DNA of 11,102 bases. Source: Solobacterium sp. GTDB taxonomy: Bacteria > Bacillota_I > Bacilli_A > Erysipelotrichales > Erysipelotrichaceae. A program made the translations under genes and the position numbers. Numbering within the stretch: the first letter of the stretch is position 1; each line of letters starts with the position of its first letter. A model generated the notes under the pieces. The model made no database searches. It saw nothing but the letters and a program-made list of their open reading frames with translations, and was not told where the DNA came from. Of this stretch, positions 1-6,622 are shown piece after piece. Location: NCBI GenBank assembly GCA_017514645.1, contig JAFWJP010000032.1:1-11102 (forward strand). The letters run 5' to 3'.

Positions 1-1
1 T

Positions 2-1420
2 GAGATCATCCGCGTACGTCCGGGAGAAAAGGTACCGCTGGACGGCATCGTTGTCAGCGGAGCGTCCAGTCTGGACACATCCTCCCTGACGGGAGAATCC
101 AGACCGCGCGATGTGGATGTGAATGACGAAGTGATCAGCGGGTCGGTCAACGGCAGCGGTGTACTGGAGATCCGGGTAACGAAGGAATACGGGCAGAGTA
201 CGGTCGCCAAAGTTCTGGATCTGGTACAGAACAGCAGTTCCCGCAAAGCTCAGACGGAACGCTTTATCTCGAAGTTCTCGCGCTACTATACACCGACCGT
301 TGTCATCTGTGCGGTTTTTGTAGCGGTCATCGTTGCACTGAGCGGTCACGGAATCAGTGAGGGTGTACACAGAGCGTGTACATTCCTCGTTATCTCCTGC
401 CCTTGTGCACTGGTCATCTCCATTCCTCTGAGTTTCTTCTCCGGCATCGGCGGTCTGTCAGCGCATGGTGTGCTTGTAAAAGGCGCCAATGTTGTTGAAC
501 GCCTCGCGGAAGTCAAACAGGTCGTGATGGACAAGACAGGCACACTGACATCCGGATCATTTGCTGTTGAAGAAACGATCGGTGCAGCTGTTCCGGAAGA
601 AGAACTGATCCGGGATGCGGCATATGCTGAATGTCATTCCAATCATCCGATCGCACTCGGGATCCGTCAGGCCTACGGTCAGACGATCGATGAGCATATG
701 CTCACTGAAGTTCAGGAGATTCCGGGCCGAGGCATGCTGGTGATGATGGGCGAACACGAAATCATTGCCGGAAACCGGAAACTGATGCAGGATCATGGAG
801 TGGACTGTCCGGAATTCGATACCGCCGGTACATTGGTCTATGTCGCAAAGGATGATGTCTTCGAGGGATGTCTGGTGCTGCGCGATCAGTTGAAGAATGA
901 TGCCCTCGATACGGTCAGGGAGCTTCATGATGGCGGCAGGAAGTGCTGGATCGTTTCCGGTGACAATGCGGCCATCACGAAGGATATGGCGGACAGACTC
1001 GGTGTTGATGGATACTTTGCGGAATGTCTGCCGGCGGATAAAGTTGAGCATGTGCAGAGTCTTTCCAAGGACGGTGTGACAGCGTTTGTCGGTGATGGCG
1101 TCAATGATGCACCGGTACTGGCAGCTGCGGATGTCAGCTTTGCTATGGGAGCGCTGGGCAGTGATGCGGCAATCGAAGCAGCGGATGTTGTCCTGATGGA
1201 TGACAAGCCTTCCAAGATCTCTCTGGCGATCAAGTCGGCACAGAGGATCCTAAAGATCGCAAAGCAGAATATCTACGGTGCGATCTCGATCAAGGTCCTG
1301 ACGTTGATCCTGGGTGCATTCGGTATTGCCAACATGTGGATGGCCATCTTTGCGGATACCGGTGTTGCATTGCTGTGCGTACTGAATTCCCTGCGTCTGC
1401 TGAAGATCAGTGAAAAATAA
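2..1420 (+). CDS. cadA: Heavy-metal translocating P-type ATPase (CadA/ZntA-like, P1B-2), 5' end outside window
   Basis: Membrane ATPase expected to export Zn(II)/Cd(II)/Pb(II). The reading frame is open from base 2, so the ATG at 113 is internal and the N-terminal metal-binding region and first helices lie outside the window. Visible in order: the actuator-domain TGE loop (89-97), two membrane segments with the metal-binding CPC motif (398-406), the phosphorylation motif DKTGT (Asp codon 530-532), the P1B-specific HP dipeptide (644-649), the hinge motif GDGVND (1091-1108), and two final helices. The last two helices carry a Lys (1292-1294) and an Asp in ADTG (1355-1357), the pair typical of the Zn/Cd/Pb subgroup rather than copper pumps. 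All catalytic motifs are intact. The gene ends in a terminator shared with the convergent neighbour. The family call is firm; the exact metal is inferred. Confidence 0.95.
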   Translation, partial: EIIRVRPGEKVPLDGIVVSGASSLDTSSLTGESRPRDVDVNDEVISGSVNGSGVLEIRVTKEYGQSTVAKVLDLVQNSSSRKAQTERFISKFSRYYTPTVVICAVFVAVIVALSGHGISEGVHRACTFLVISCPCALVISIPLSFFSGIGGLSAHGVLVKGANVVERLAEVKQVVMDKTGTLTSGSFAVEETIGAAVPEEELIRDAAYAECHSNHPIALGIRQAYGQTIDEHMLTEVQEIPGRGMLVMMGEHEIIAGNRKLMQDHGVDCPEFDTAGTLVYVAKDDVFEGCLVLRDQLKNDALDTVRELHDGGRKCWIVSGDNAAITKDMADRLGVDGYFAECLPADKVEHVQSLSKDGVTAFVGDGVNDAPVLAAADVSFAMGALGSDAAIEAADVVLMDDKPSKISLAIKSAQRILKIAKQNIYGAISIKVLTLILGAFGIANMWMAIFADTGVALLCVLNSLRLLKISEK

Positions 1421-1446
1421 AATCGATTCTCTGAATCGATTTTTTT
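1419..1446. terminator. Bidirectional Rho-independent terminator between convergent genes
   Basis: A perfect 11-bp stem (1419-1429 with 1433-1443) closes on a 3-nt TCT loop. A T run follows on the plus strand and an A run precedes it, so it can serve both strands. The left arm shares two bases with the ATPase stop codon, and the T run overlaps the stop codon of the minus-strand SseB-like gene, so the two genes share a very compact 3' end. Confidence 0.85.
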
Positions 1447-1921
1447 ATCTTCCGTATTCTGTTCTGTAGCGCATGATCAGGTTGGTCAGCGTCGGTATAT
1501 CCAGAATGAGATCGTCTGTATAAGGATTGACGACAACACCGGCAACAGCACCGTTGGCATTCAGGAAGTTCAGCAGATCCTGTTTGTCCAGTACATAAAG
1601 AGTTTCATCGGGTTTCAGTTCTGCCTTCCAGCCCTCAAATCCTTCGTAGTCTGTAAATACAGGAAGAAATCTTCTTCCGTCCTGGTCCATCATCAGATCA
1701 ACGGATTCGATCTCATCCACAAAGATCATCTTCTTTGCGGCAGCTCCTTTTTTCGGAAAGAAGGCTGCCAGAAACGATACCGGCGTGACCATCAGGTTGG
1801 TCAGATCCTCCAGTACCTTCCTTCCGCCTGCTTCACTGAGCAGGGGAGAACGGCACTGACGGAAGAGTACCGGCAGTCTTGCGGGGTTGCGCAGGGGTGT
1901 ATCGGGTTCGTATTTTCTCAT
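1445..1921 (-). CDS. SseB-domain protein
   Basis: A 158-residue soluble protein without a signal peptide or membrane segment. Residues about 85-141 match the SseB N-terminal-like fold: a FLPVFTDYEGFEGW stretch (85-98), a middle segment predicting strand and helix (about 108-121), then GVVVNPYTDDLIL (128-140). Family members are found in many Firmicutes as stand-alone proteins of unknown biochemical role; the name comes from an enterobacterial protein and does not imply secretion here. The first 80 residues are not recognisable to me. The start is supported by an AGAAGGA ribosome binding site (complement of 1929-1935), 7 nt upstream. It is transcribed divergently from the carboxypeptidase-like gene and alone in its unit. 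Domain call is good; function is unknown. Confidence 0.78.
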   Translation of the reverse strand: MRKYEPDTPLRNPARLPVLFRQCRSPLLSEAGGRKVLEDLTNLMVTPVSFLAAFFPKKGAAAKKMIFVDEIESVDLMMDQDGRRFLPVFTDYEGFEGWKAELKPDETLYVLDKQDLLNFLNANGAVAGVVVNPYTDDLILDIPTLTNLIMRYRTEYGR

Positions 1922-1945
1922 ATGTTTTTCCTTCTGACTGAATGT

Positions 1946-1954
1946 ATTGTATCA
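1946..1954 (-). promoter_or_regulatory. Extended -10 promoter for the SseB-like gene
   Basis: On the minus strand the bases read TGATACAAT, an extended -10 element (TGn plus TACAAT). Transcription would begin near 1939-1940, giving an approximately 18-nt leader that contains the ribosome binding site. No convincing -35 hexamer lies at 17 nt. Confidence 0.5.
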
Positions 1955-1972
1955 GAATTCAGACGGGAATAA

Positions 1973-1986
1973 TGGTACAATGTACC
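1973..1986 (+). promoter_or_regulatory. Extended -10 promoter overlapping an inverted repeat, upstream of the carboxypeptidase-like gene
   Basis: TGGTACAAT (1973-1981) fits an extended -10 element, with no good -35. Bases 1974-1986 also form a perfect inverted repeat, GGTACA and TGTACC around a single A. The predicted transcription start, about 7 nt after the -10, falls on or next to the ATG at 1988. The mRNA would therefore be leaderless, and no ribosome binding site is visible before this ATG. A protein bound to the repeat would cover the -10 and start site, so it could be an operator. Promoter and operator are both inference. Confidence 0.45.
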
Positions 1987-1987
1987 T

Positions 1988-3196
1988 ATGTTTATCAAAG
2001 TGTTATTGGCATGCTTGCTGGCAGGGTCCGGTTTTATTGTACGTGAAGAGGAAACTGCTGCGGAGGATCCGGTTCCGGTGGATGCCGGTTCCATGGTTCT
2101 GATGGAAGTCAGCAGCGGAACGGTACTTGTGGAGAAGAATGCTGAAGGGCATTATGATCCGGCCGGTCTGACGAAGATGATGGGAGCCTGGCTGGCGGCG
2201 GAAGAACTTGCACCGGAACAATATGTTGTCATGTCGGATGCGGCATTCCGGACCTATGACCATTCCGGCGGTGTTCTGTGGATCGATACCGGAGAAGCAC
2301 TTCAGGCGGAAGCGCTGATCTACGCGAGTGTTCTGCAGAGCGCCAATGATACCACGGCAATGCTGGCAGAGGCTGTCAGCGGTGACAATGATGCGTTTCT
2401 GGCAAGGATGAACAGTGAAGCGCAATCACTGGGCATGGCAAATACGCATTATCAGAACATTTTCGGTCTGAACAACGAAACACACTACAGCAGTGCAGGA
2501 GATATCGCTGTTCTGCTCAGGCAGGCACTTTCCAACCGGCTGTTCAGGGAAGTATTCCTGGCGGAACGGTACTCCATTCCGGCAACAGCGAAACAGTCCA
2601 GTACACGTCCGGTCGTATCGGACTGTGCATCCTTTGACTACAGCGGTGAGGTCGGCTGTGAGGTCGGTATGAGTTCCTACAACGGCTGGTCCGGAGCGGT
2701 CTATGCTGAGCGGGATGATACGGCATTCATTGCTGTTCTGATGGGAGAGGAGACCAGGGATCAGCTGTATGCTGATTTCCGGAAAGTGCTGGATCATGGT
2801 TTCAGCCATTACCGGACAGTAACGATCCACCATGAAGAGATTGAACCGAAGACCGTAGAGGTCAAGCGGGCAGGGCTCGGTACGGCAGAAGTCACGCTGC
2901 GCTGCGATCAGGATTTCTCTGTCCTGCTCAATGCGGATGGAGAAGCGGATCTTACCGCAAAGATCATTGTAGAGAATGCCTCCTCCGGGAATCCGGAAGA
3001 CGTCAGGGGCAGTGTTGTGTTCACGCTGAACGGAGAACAGGTGGCGGAAGTTCCGGCTGTGCGTGAAGTCAGTTATCCGGAAGGAGCCTACAGCAGCGGA
3101 ATCCGGCAGTACTTCGATTATTTCTCGATCCTGGTGCTCGGCGGACTGATCCTGAAGCACTTCCTGAAGTATCTGAGTGCGGACCACGGCGCGTGA
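1988..3196 (+). CDS. D-alanyl-D-alanine carboxypeptidase (PBP5/DacF) family protein, apparently catalytically inactive
   Basis: A 402-residue exported protein with a short N-terminal hydrophobic signal (about 1-20), a peptidase S11-type domain (about 33-270), a beta-rich C-terminal domain (about 275-365) and a C-terminal membrane helix (about 375-392). The fold assignment rests on family landmarks: SMVLMEVSSGTVLVEKN, then SAND (118-121), FGLNNETHYSSAGD and AFIAVLMGE. Active members use SxxK, SxN and KTG. Here SxxK reads Gly60-Leu-Thr-Lys63, so the nucleophilic Ser is gone. SxN is kept (118-120). KTG reads Glu225-Val-Gly227. Two independent catalytic elements are lost while the frame and fold are intact, which suggests a pseudoenzyme, perhaps binding peptidoglycan or regulating an active homologue. 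That role is inference. No ribosome binding site precedes the ATG. Confidence 0.85.
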   Translation: MFIKVLLACLLAGSGFIVREEETAAEDPVPVDAGSMVLMEVSSGTVLVEKNAEGHYDPAGLTKMMGAWLAAEELAPEQYVVMSDAAFRTYDHSGGVLWIDTGEALQAEALIYASVLQSANDTTAMLAEAVSGDNDAFLARMNSEAQSLGMANTHYQNIFGLNNETHYSSAGDIAVLLRQALSNRLFREVFLAERYSIPATAKQSSTRPVVSDCASFDYSGEVGCEVGMSSYNGWSGAVYAERDDTAFIAVLMGEETRDQLYADFRKVLDHGFSHYRTVTIHHEEIEPKTVEVKRAGLGTAEVTLRCDQDFSVLLNADGEADLTAKIIVENASSGNPEDVRGSVVFTLNGEQVAEVPAVREVSYPEGAYSSGIRQYFDYFSILVLGGLILKHFLKYLSADHGA

Positions 3197-3208
3197 TGTG
3201 CCGCGGCA

Positions 3209-3217
3209 TGATAGAAT
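3209..3217 (+). promoter_or_regulatory. Extended -10 promoter for the flavodoxin-dtd-folD-ychF operon
   Basis: TGATAGAAT reads as an extended -10 element just downstream of the preceding gene's stop codon (3194-3196). A start near 3224 would leave a leader of about 14 nt before the ATG at 3238. No convincing -35 is seen. Read-through from the upstream gene is also possible, because no terminator separates the two. Confidence 0.4.
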
Positions 3218-3237
3218 GTAGAAACAAGTTGGGTATT

Positions 3238-3663
3238 ATGATTTCAAATGTAGTTTATTTGTCCAGAAAAGGCGGTGCACAGCGCATCGCTGATGCCATT
3301 GCGGCAGAGTGCGGTACAGAAGCGCACAATATTGCAGAACGTCATGTCCTGGGACAGACAGATCTTTTGTTTGTCGGTACAGGAATCTACGGTCATCAGC
3401 CGGAACAGGAGATCCTGAACTATCTCGACAATCTGCCGCTGAATACGATCCGCGGAGCCGCGGTCTTTTCCGTTTCCAAGGACGGAAGGGACCATACGGA
3501 ACTGGTGATCAATCTGCTACGGCATAAAGGAATTGCGGTCTATCCGAAGCATTTCTTCTGCCCGAAACAGTCCCTGTTCCGCAACCACGGTCGTCCGAAT
3601 TCCGTGGATGTCATGAATGCCCGGGCATTTGCCAGGGAAGTACTGAATGCCTATCAGGGCTAG
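3238..3663 (+). CDS. Flavodoxin-like domain protein
   Basis: A 141-residue single-domain protein of flavodoxin fold, the usual length for short-chain flavodoxins. The first strand and loop (NVVYLSRKGGAQRIADAIA, residues 4-22) occupy the FMN phosphate-loop position. DLLFVGTGIYGHQPEQEI follows as the second strand and loop, and the C-terminal HGRPNSVDVMNARAFA pattern is typical of this Firmicutes subgroup. The ATG at 3238 is chosen because homology begins there; earlier in-frame ATGs at 3193, 3196 and 3208 overlap the upstream gene or its promoter. Members bind FMN and carry electrons. Here the usual S-x-K-T-G-N-T phosphate loop reads S-R-K-G-G-A-Q, so both threonines are missing and FMN affinity is uncertain. 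First gene of the housekeeping run, 14 nt before dtd. Confidence 0.8.
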   Translation: MISNVVYLSRKGGAQRIADAIAAECGTEAHNIAERHVLGQTDLLFVGTGIYGHQPEQEILNYLDNLPLNTIRGAAVFSVSKDGRDHTELVINLLRHKGIAVYPKHFFCPKQSLFRNHGRPNSVDVMNARAFAREVLNAYQG

Positions 3664-3677
3664 ATGAGGAGGATACA

Positions 3678-4124
3678 ATGCGGGTAGTGGTTCAGAGAGT
3701 CAGTGAAGCGTCCGTGACGATCGACGGTGAAGTGCACGGGAAGATCGGAAAGGGATTCCTGCTGCTTGTCGGCATCAAGGATGAAGATACGGAAGAAACT
3801 GCCAGAAAGATGGCTGACAAGATCTCCAAGCTGCGGATCTTTACCGATGAAAACGATAAGATGAATCTTGCGCTGCGGGCAGTGAACGGGGAGATTCTGT
3901 CGATTTCCCAGTTTACCCTGTATGCGGATGCGGCAAAGGGCAACCGGCCGAGTTTTGCCAAGGCCGGCAAACCGGAGCACGCCAGCAGGCTGTATCTGTA
4001 TTTTGATGAATATCTCAGGAGCCTTGGCTTCAAGGTGGAAGAGGGAATCTTTGCGGCTGATATGAAAGTCAGACTGCTGAATGATGGTCCGGTAACGATT
4101 CTGCTGGACTCGGAGGAACTGTAA
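3678..4124 (+). CDS. dtd: D-aminoacyl-tRNA deacylase
   Basis: Cytoplasmic homodimeric proofreading enzyme that hydrolyses D-aminoacyl-tRNA (for example D-Tyr-tRNA(Tyr)) and glycine mischarged on tRNA(Ala). Its 148 residues match the family length. Landmarks are the N-terminal MRVVVQRVSEASV, the SQFTLYAD motif (77-84), and NDGPVT (135-140) with the Gly-Pro pair that gives chiral selectivity. A GAGGAGG-type ribosome binding site lies 7-8 nt upstream. The stop codon directly abuts the folD start, so translation is probably coupled. No unusual residues were noticed. Confidence 0.96.
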   Translation: MRVVVQRVSEASVTIDGEVHGKIGKGFLLLVGIKDEDTEETARKMADKISKLRIFTDENDKMNLALRAVNGEILSISQFTLYADAAKGNRPSFAKAGKPEHASRLYLYFDEYLRSLGFKVEEGIFAADMKVRLLNDGPVTILLDSEEL

Positions 4125-4976
4125 ATGGGAGTACTGGTTTACGGAAGTGAGATCTCGGAAGAAATCCGGAACGGACTGAAGGAACAGATCGAAGGGCTGA
4201 AAGGCACAGGCAGGCGCGTTCCGTGCCTGGCGGTGATCCTGGTGGGAAACAATCCGGCTTCGCTTTCCTACATCAAGGGAAAGGAAAAGGCCTGTGCGGC
4301 AGTAGGCATGGACAGCAGGATGTTCCATCTGGAAGAGACTGCGTCACGGGATGAAGTGATCAAGGTCATTGAGGACTGCAACAAGGATGATGGAATTGAC
4401 GGGATTCTGGTACAGCTGCCCCTGCCGAAGGGACTGAACGAAAAGGAGATCCTGGTGCATATCGATCCGGCAAAGGATGTAGACGGTCTGCATCCGGTAA
4501 ATGTCGGCAAGCTGTATCTTGGGGAGGACGGGTTCCGTCCCTGCACACCGCTCGGCATCATGGAGATCCTGAAACGGATGAATTGTGATCCGGACGGGAA
4601 ACGGGCAGTTGTGATCGGACGTTCGGCACTGGTCGGTGCACCGGTTGCGCGTCTTCTGCAGGATCAGGGTGCGACGGTAACGATTGCACACTCCCATACC
4701 AAGGATCTTGCCGGACTGTGCAGAGAAGCGGATATTCTGATTGCGGCAATCGGCAGACCGCGGTACATCGGTGCGGAATACATCAAGGAAGGTGCCTTTG
4801 TTGTGGATGTCGGCATCAACCGGGATGAAAACGGGAAACTGTGCGGTGATGTGGATACAGCAGCGGTACTGGATCATGTAACGGCTGTGACACCGGTTCC
4901 CAAGGGTGTCGGACCGATGACCATATGTATGCTGCTGGTGAATACGATGAAGTCGTATGAAACGAGGAATGTATGA
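4125..4976 (+). CDS. folD: Bifunctional methylenetetrahydrofolate dehydrogenase / methenyltetrahydrofolate cyclohydrolase
   Basis: Interconverts 5,10-methylene-THF, 5,10-methenyl-THF and 10-formyl-THF with NADP(H), supplying one-carbon units for purines and formyl-Met-tRNA. At 283 residues it is full length. Catalytic and binding residues are all visible: Tyr49 and Lys53 in the SYIKGKEKA segment, Gln97 in ILVQLPLP, Asp120 in KDVDGLHPVNVGKL, PCTPLGI (139-145), the dinucleotide-binding loop GRSALVGAP (165-173), and the C-terminal PKGVGPMT. The ATG follows the dtd stop with no gap, and its GGAGG ribosome binding site lies inside the end of dtd. The next gene overlaps it by 4 nt (ATGA). No defects seen. 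Confidence 0.97.
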   Translation: MGVLVYGSEISEEIRNGLKEQIEGLKGTGRRVPCLAVILVGNNPASLSYIKGKEKACAAVGMDSRMFHLEETASRDEVIKVIEDCNKDDGIDGILVQLPLPKGLNEKEILVHIDPAKDVDGLHPVNVGKLYLGEDGFRPCTPLGIMEILKRMNCDPDGKRAVVIGRSALVGAPVARLLQDQGATVTIAHSHTKDLAGLCREADILIAAIGRPRYIGAEYIKEGAFVVDVGINRDENGKLCGDVDTAAVLDHVTAVTPVPKGVGPMTICMLLVNTMKSYETRNV

Positions 4977-5185
4977 TCGTACCGGAATACGGACTCAACG
5001 ATATCGTTGAGATGAAGAAGGAACATCCGTGTCACAAGTCAAAGTACTGGACTGTAACAAGGATGGGTGCAGACATCAAGATCAAATGTATGGGATGCGG
5101 TGCCGTGGTGATGTTTCCGAGACATGAATTTGAGCGGAAACTGAAACGCGTCATTGAGCATAAAGAAGAGAACGGGGAGGAATAA
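4973..5185 (+). CDS. DUF951 family protein
   Basis: A 70-residue protein of the DUF951 family, which is widespread in Firmicutes and typically sits just upstream of ychF, as here. The diagnostic pattern is DIVEMKKEHPC near the N-terminus followed by GADIKIKCMGCG and PRHEFERKLK. Cys20, Cys39 and Cys42, together with His18 or His21, could form a small zinc-binding site, but this is inference from spacing. The C-terminus is a charged helix. Its start overlaps the folD stop by 4 nt, and it ends 2 nt before ychF. Its biochemical function is unknown; conserved linkage to ychF hints at a role near the ribosome or translation. Confidence 0.9.
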   Translation: MIVPEYGLNDIVEMKKEHPCHKSKYWTVTRMGADIKIKCMGCGAVVMFPRHEFERKLKRVIEHKEENGEE

Positions 5186-5187
5186 CG

Positions 5188-6288
5188 ATGGCATTGACAG
5201 CGGGAATCGTCGGACTGCCGAATGTAGGCAAGTCCACATTGTTCAACGCGATTACAAACAGCAGAGTGCTGGCGGAGAACTATCCGTTTGCGACAATCAG
5301 TCCGAACGTAGGTGTGGTCGAAGTACCGGATGTACGCATGGATGAGATCGTGAAACTGTTTGATCCGAAGAAGACGATCTATACAACATTTGAATTTACG
5401 GATATTGCCGGTCTGGTCAAGGGCGCTTCCAAGGGTGAAGGACTCGGCAACCAGTTCCTGGCAAACATCCGGCAGACGGATGCGATCGTACATGTTGTAC
5501 GCTGCTTCGATGATGCGAACATTGAACACGTGGAAGGCTCAGTGGATCCGGTGAGGGACATTGAGGAGATCAACCTGGAACTGTGCCTGGCTGACCTGGA
5601 TACGGTGGAGAACCGGATCGGCAAGATCGCCCGCAAAGCCCAGACCAAGGAGAAGGATGCGATCATCGAGTACGATACGCTTATGAAGCTGAAGCCGGCT
5701 CTGGAAGCCGGGACACCGGTACGTCTGGCAGACCTCACGGAAAAGGACCAGGAAGTCCTGAAGAACTACTCCCTGCTGACGAATAAGCCGGTCATCTATG
5801 TTGCCAACATGAGCGATGAAGAGATCGGTGATCCCGACAGTAATCCTTACTATACAGCTGTCAGGCAGCTGGCAGACGCAGAAGGCAGTGAATGCATCGC
5901 CATCTGTGCCAAGATCGAGGAAGAACTGTCCGGCATGGACAAGGAAGATAAGCAGATGTTCCTGGACGATCTCGGTATCAAGAGCTCCGGTCTGGATCAG
6001 ATCATCCAGGCAGCCTATCATCTGCTGGGTCTGCGTACATTCTTTACTGTAGGAAAACCGGAATGCCGGGCATGGACCTTCCGCGAAGGCATGCTTGCGC
6101 CGCAGTGTGCCGGTATCATCCATACAGACTTTGAACGTGGATTCATCCGGGCGGAGATCTACAGTTACGATGATCTGATGGAATACAAAACGGAAGCTTC
6201 TCTGAAGGAACACGGGAAGATCCGTCTGGAAGGCAAGGAATATGCCATGAAGGACGGAGATATCGTATTCTTCCGGTTCAATGTATAA
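5188..6288 (+). CDS. ychF: Redox-regulated P-loop ATPase YchF (Obg-family / OLA1)
   Basis: A 366-residue ribosome-associated P-loop NTPase of the TRAFAC/Obg group, known in other bacteria to hydrolyse ATP rather than GTP and to influence translation initiation and oxidative-stress response. G1 is GLPNVGKST (9-17). G3 is DIAGL (72-76), with a hydrophobic residue in place of the catalytic Gln as in other HAS-type NTPases. A helical insertion follows, and the C-terminal TGS domain occupies about 280-364 ([30 protein letters not shown]). The G4 element that sets base specificity reads Asn207-Met-Ser-Asp210, where family members usually have NxxE. The ribosome binding site GGGGAGG (5174-5180) is 7 nt before the ATG. 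It is followed 14 nt later by the cyclic-di-AMP receptor gene. Confidence 0.97.
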   Translation: MALTAGIVGLPNVGKSTLFNAITNSRVLAENYPFATISPNVGVVEVPDVRMDEIVKLFDPKKTIYTTFEFTDIAGLVKGASKGEGLGNQFLANIRQTDAIVHVVRCFDDANIEHVEGSVDPVRDIEEINLELCLADLDTVENRIGKIARKAQTKEKDAIIEYDTLMKLKPALEAGTPVRLADLTEKDQEVLKNYSLLTNKPVIYVANMSDEEIGDPDSNPYYTAVRQLADAEGSECIAICAKIEEELSGMDKEDKQMFLDDLGIKSSGLDQIIQAAYHLLGLRTFFTVGKPECRAWTFREGMLAPQCAGIIHTDFERGFIRAEIYSYDDLMEYKTEASLKEHGKIRLEGKEYAMKDGDIVFFRFNV

Positions 6289-6302
6289 AGGAGGACTTGA
6301 AA

Positions 6303-6620
6303 ATGAAGCTGATCATGGCAATTGTGTCCAATGATGACGCAGGCAATGTAACAACAGCATTGACAGACAACGGTTTCTGGGTCACCCGTCTGGCAACGAC
6401 CGGCGGTTTCCTGAAAGCCGGCAATACGACAATGATCGTCGGTACAGAAGATGACAAGGTGGAGCACTGCATTGAGATCATCGGTTCCCAGTCCGAACGC
6501 CGGAAGGAAATCGTTACGGCAATGGGTGAAATGGGCCGTTATGCGGAGTATCCTGTTGAAGTCACCGTCGGCGGCGCAACGATCTTCGTTCTCGATGTAG
6601 AGCAGTTCAGGAAGATGTAG
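6303..6620 (+). CDS. darA: Cyclic-di-AMP receptor, PII-like (DarA/PstA/YaaQ family)
   Basis: A 105-residue PII-like signalling protein. Homologues DarA (Bacillus subtilis) and PstA (Staphylococcus aureus, Listeria) are trimers that bind cyclic-di-AMP at subunit interfaces. The signature is clear: MKLIMAIVSNDDAGNV at the N-terminus, then GFWVTRLATTGGFLKAGNTT (residues 23-42), which contains the nucleotide-contacting TTGGF and GNTT segments, then VGTEDDKVEHCIEII. The ATG at 6303 is preferred over an in-frame TTG at 6297 because the GGAGG at 6290-6294 lies 8 nt before the ATG and only 2 nt before the TTG. Its downstream target is unknown in this family. Placement between ychF and a GNAT gene in a housekeeping operon gives no specific partner. 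Confidence 0.95.
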   Translation: MKLIMAIVSNDDAGNVTTALTDNGFWVTRLATTGGFLKAGNTTMIVGTEDDKVEHCIEIIGSQSERRKEIVTAMGEMGRYAEYPVEVTVGGATIFVLDVEQFRKM

Positions 6621-6622
6621 GT

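Noticed and set aside
113..115. ATG at 113 as the start of the metal ATPase
   Set aside because: The frame is open from base 2 and the upstream residues include the conserved TGES actuator loop, so 113 is internal.
2165..2167. Sequencing error explaining the Ser-to-Gly change (GGT versus AGT) in the carboxypeptidase-like protein
   Set aside because: One base could restore Ser, but the KTG motif is independently lost (Glu-Val-Gly), which needs several further changes, so a single error does not explain the pattern.
2426..3187. Open frame of 253 codons on the minus strand inside the carboxypeptidase-like gene
   Set aside because: No family resemblance or ribosome binding site; the plus-strand protein aligns over its full length with a known fold.
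3660..4328. Open frame of 222 codons opposite dtd and the start of folD
   Set aside because: dtd and folD are unambiguous on the plus strand; the antisense product has no recognisable feature.
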